DNA from: Bradyrhizobium sp. LTSP849
GTDB lineage: Bacteria > Pseudomonadota > Alphaproteobacteria > Rhizobiales > Xanthobacteraceae
DNA: 64,000 nucleotides
NCBI RefSeq assembly: GCF_000938255.1
Contig: NZ_JYMR01000010.1
Location: 1 to 64,000, forward strand
Direction: 5' to 3'
Under the pieces are notes generated by a model. It did no database searches. It saw only the letters and a list, made by a program, of their open reading frames with translations, and had not been told where the DNA came from. Shown piece by piece: positions 61,824 through 64,000 of the stretch (positions are counted from its first letter, which is position 1; each line of letters opens with the position of its first letter). The translations under genes were made by a program, and so were the position numbers.

Positions 61824-62147
61824 CTACCGACCACCACCACCTCCGCCTCCGCCTCCTCCGCCTCCTCCGCCTCCGCCGCCACCTCCGCCGCCACCACCGC
61901 CGGCGTCACGCATGGCGGAGTTGTAGCGAGGGTCGCTCTGCTTCATGTAGATCGGCGAAGTGTCGCGGTCGATACGAACGACGCGCGCTCCGCCCGGTGG
62001 TTGTAGATCGACGAAGCCGGTGCAGCCCTCAAAGAACGCGACGTCGCAGCCATAGCCCCGCAACTGCACCGCGTTGGCACTGGTTGCGGTGAACGCGGTC
62101 GTCGCAACGAATGCAATCAATGCAACTTTCGGCAATGTGAGTTTCAT
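61824..62147 (-). CDS. Secreted protein with a polyglycine tail
   Basis: A 107-residue exported protein: a signal peptide (about 1-26, ANAVQ), a small core with two cysteines (YGCDVAFFEGC) and the motif RVVRIDRDTSPIYMKQSDPR, then 24 consecutive glycines and a final arginine. The glycine tract is encoded by a CCTCCG/CCACC microsatellite prone to slippage. Length changes in multiples of three would alter the tail, others would change the reading frame. A GGAGAATTTCC site precedes the ATG. Confidence 0.8.
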   Translation of the reverse strand: MKLTLPKVALIAFVATTAFTATSANAVQLRGYGCDVAFFEGCTGFVDLQPPGGARVVRIDRDTSPIYMKQSDPRYNSAMRDAGGGGGGGGGGGGGGGGGGGGGGGGR

Positions 62148-62264
62148 GGAAATTCTCCAGCCTCAATTCGGCGAGACAGGAACGGCTCGCACAGTCCTTG
62201 GACGAGGGCTGATCGAAACTGGTTCGAGGCTCTTGGCCTCACGCCCGCGTGACGGGAAGGGTGG

Positions 62265-62765
62265 CTATTTGGCGAGTTCGCGCAGCATGTAGGTCGCGCT
62301 TGCATAGGACGTGAGCTTGGCGCGCAGCGCCGCATCCGGTGTGACGGGCCGGAAGCCGAGACGCTCCCACAGTACGCGCGTGCCGTAGACCGAGACCAGC
62401 GCGAGCGCCGCGATGCCCGATGATCGCGCCAGCCCTTCGATCGCCGCGACATAAGCGCGCGTCACGCCGCCGCGGAAGTCGGGGAGCACGGCGACGTCGT
62501 GCACATAGAGGCAGTCCGCATCGTGAGGCAATTTTTCAAGGAAGCCGTCGAGCGGCGGGATCTGATGCTGCATCCAGGGATGCGAGAGGCCGTAGCCGAC
62601 GGTCTCATTCTCCGCGGCGAGCACGCGGCAGCCATCCGGGTAAAGCCGCATCTTCTCTGCGAACACTTCGGGGCCTTCAGGCAGATCGGGATGAATCCGC
62701 GCCGCGATCGCACTGATCGCCGGCAAGTCGGAGGCGCGCGCAGGGCGCCAATGCGGTTTGCTCAT
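62265..62765 (-). CDS. GNAT family N-acetyltransferase
   Basis: A 166-residue acetyltransferase-fold protein. The acetyl-CoA-binding loop is VLPDFRGGVTRAYVAAIE (motif A, R/Q-x-x-G-x-G/A variant), preceded by the beta-strand CLYVHDVAVL. The C-terminal strand pair ends at VLWERLGFRPV. The substrate is unknown. It starts at ATG, 117 bases from the polyglycine protein start on the same strand. Confidence 0.88.
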   Translation of the reverse strand: MSKPHWRPARASDLPAISAIAARIHPDLPEGPEVFAEKMRLYPDGCRVLAAENETVGYGLSHPWMQHQIPPLDGFLEKLPHDADCLYVHDVAVLPDFRGGVTRAYVAAIEGLARSSGIAALALVSVYGTRVLWERLGFRPVTPDAALRAKLTSYASATYMLRELAK

Positions 62766-62920
62766 CTGAATTGTTCCGTATCAATCACCGCAATTTATTC
62801 CGTTGCGATGATGCACGCAGCGAAAAATTTCTTTGCGGCGTTTCGAGGAATACGACGCGCCGTGCGGCGTCCTACCTATGCAGGCCAATTTTGCAAACCA
62901 ATTGCATGACAGGAGAGACC

Positions 62921-63310
62921 ATGACGACATCCTCGATCCGCCTCGCGCTCACGCTCGCCGCATCGCTCGCGATCATCCCGGCCGTGTTCGCAGCGCCTCC
63001 CACCAAGACCGGCAAGACCGACAAGGGCAACGTGCTCACCGACGCCAAGGGCATGTCGCTCTACACCTTCGACAAGGATATGGACGGCAAGTCGGCCTGC
63101 AACGGTCCGTGTGCGACAAACTGGCCGGGCCTGAAGGCCGAGGCCAGCGACGCCGCTGGCGACGGCTACACCATCATCGCGCGCGACGACGGCTCGAAGC
63201 AATGGGCCTACAAGGGCAAGCCGCTCTACACCTTCGCCAAGGACACGAAGCCCGGCGACGTCACCGGCGACGGTTTTCTCAACGGCGCCTGGCATCTTGC
63301 GACGCCATGA
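62921..63310 (+). CDS. Secreted repeat protein of the COG4315/Lipoprotein_15 family
   Basis: A 129-residue exported protein. A signal peptide of about 24 residues precedes two repeats, each of the form SLYTFDKD...CNGPCATNWPG and PLYTFAKD...GAWHL. This is the PF03640-type secreted repeat of unknown function common in proteobacterial envelopes. Two cysteines in CNGPC may form a disulphide or bind a metal. AGGAGA precedes the ATG at 62921. A role in electron transfer or stress has been suggested for relatives but is not established. Confidence 0.85.
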   Translation: MTTSSIRLALTLAASLAIIPAVFAAPPTKTGKTDKGNVLTDAKGMSLYTFDKDMDGKSACNGPCATNWPGLKAEASDAAGDGYTIIARDDGSKQWAYKGKPLYTFAKDTKPGDVTGDGFLNGAWHLATP

Positions 63311-63469
63311 TTGAACGCGGCTCGTCGTTGCCTGAAGGGCGAGGACGGCGCGTGTGATCGGCCGTGCGAGGCGCGATAAATGCGCGGAACGCGAGAATTC
63401 CGGCTGACTGCCTTGTATTCGATGGTTTCGTAGCCATTTCGAGCGGACAGCAGCCGGAAAGGCGTTTCG

Positions 63470-64000
63470 ATGAAGTTCCGTGTCGGATTCGAAATGCTCT
63501 ACGATTTCCCGCAGCCAACGCCGATGATCATGGTGCTGGGGACGCATTTCACCCGCGCCTCGGATGTCATCGTGCCGGACTTCCTGACCACCGCCCCTGC
63601 GGTCGAGATCACACCCTATCGGGACGTGTTCGGCAATTGGTGCAGCCGCATGGTCGCGCCGGCCGGTCGGATGCGCCTTGCCGCCGACGGCGTCGTTCGC
63701 GACAGCGGTCTGCCGGACCCCGTGTTTGCCTCAGCCGTTCAGCACAGGATCGAAGAGCTGCCTGCTGATACGTTGGTCTATCTGCTCGGCAGCCGCTACT
63801 GCGAGACCGACCGACTTTCGGAGATCGCCTGGAAGCTGTTCGAAAAGACGCCTCTGGGTTGGGCGCGGGTGCAGGCGATCTGCGATTTCGTTCATCGCCA
63901 CATCGCCTTCGGCTACGAGCATGCGCGCGCCACCAAGACGGCGTGGGAGGCGTATCAGGAAGGCAAAGGCGTTTGCCGCGACTATGCCCATCTCGCCATT
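63470..64000 (+). CDS. Transglutaminase-like protein, cut by the window end
   Basis: From the ATG at 63470 the frame is open to the last base (177 codons), so the stop lies outside. The protein begins MKFRVGFEMLYDFPQPTPMI and has an N-terminal beta-rich domain followed by the transglutaminase core. The segment GVCRDYAHLAI carries the catalytic cysteine. The histidine and aspartate lie beyond the window. The family includes bacterial cysteine proteases and amidases of the transglutaminase fold. No signal peptide is evident. Confidence 0.85.
   Translation, partial: MKFRVGFEMLYDFPQPTPMIMVLGTHFTRASDVIVPDFLTTAPAVEITPYRDVFGNWCSRMVAPAGRMRLAADGVVRDSGLPDPVFASAVQHRIEELPADTLVYLLGSRYCETDRLSEIAWKLFEKTPLGWARVQAICDFVHRHIAFGYEHARATKTAWEAYQEGKGVCRDYAHLAI

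Overview
The window looks like chromosomal DNA from a Bradyrhizobium-type alphaproteobacterium (order Hyphomicrobiales). The evidence is the high GC content, GTG and TTG starts alongside ATG, an aapJQMP-style amino-acid ABC operon, small alphaproteobacterial families (DUF3126, CHCC zinc finger), an EcfG-type promoter, and GC-rich palindromic intergenic repeats of the kind common in this genus. No phage, plasmid, CRISPR or rRNA genes were seen. There is one tRNA, tRNA-Leu(UAA).

Bases 1-16.2 kb: an IS110-type transposase end, then a mostly minus-strand catabolic region: crotonase, amidase, M20 amidohydrolase, MlrC-like M81 metallopeptidase, an oligopeptide ABC exchanger (fused ATPase and two permeases), a DadA-type FAD amino-acid dehydrogenase led by a tandem glycine riboswitch, and an M20/ArgE-like peptidase. 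Two tandem, near-identical periplasmic binding proteins on the plus strand complete the transporter. Together they read as uptake and stepwise hydrolysis/oxidation of a peptide-like or amide compound, with glycine as a sensed metabolite.

16.3-28.7 kb: ordinary accessory and housekeeping genes. These are a frameshifted GT39-type membrane glycosyltransferase, a Bcr/CflA efflux pump, a GT87-like membrane protein whose 3' end runs through the tRNA-Leu gene, a lipoprotein, a flavin monooxygenase, a zinc-finger protein, an unknown membrane protein, an alpha/beta hydrolase, a polytopic membrane protein, serine acetyltransferase, a DUF3126 protein and a thioesterase.

28.8-36.6 kb: a LysR regulator divergent from a tight operon encoding an amino-acid ABC importer (binding protein, two permeases, ATPase), a serine-hydroxymethyltransferase-like PLP enzyme that has lost several hallmark active-site residues, and a class V aminotransferase-fold enzyme. 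This is the best candidate for an undescribed pathway in the window.

36.8-50 kb: small secreted and membrane proteins, a gamma-carbonic anhydrase, a frameshifted small gene overlapping an Rmf-like small gene, and an EcfG-type promoter. Then comes a polyamine-type ABC operon ending in an Asp/Glu-racemase-family enzyme with a divergent GntR regulator, an HdeD-like protein, a secreted amidohydrolase and a LapG-like cysteine peptidase.

50-64 kb: a tandem-PilZ protein, two MFS transporters, palindromic repeats, a zinc alcohol dehydrogenase, a dihaem cytochrome c, VOC and cupin proteins, a DbpA-like DEAD-box helicase, a vanadium-haloperoxidase-like protein with a degenerate motif, a polyglycine secreted protein, a GNAT enzyme, a COG4315 secreted protein and a transglutaminase-like protein cut by the window end.
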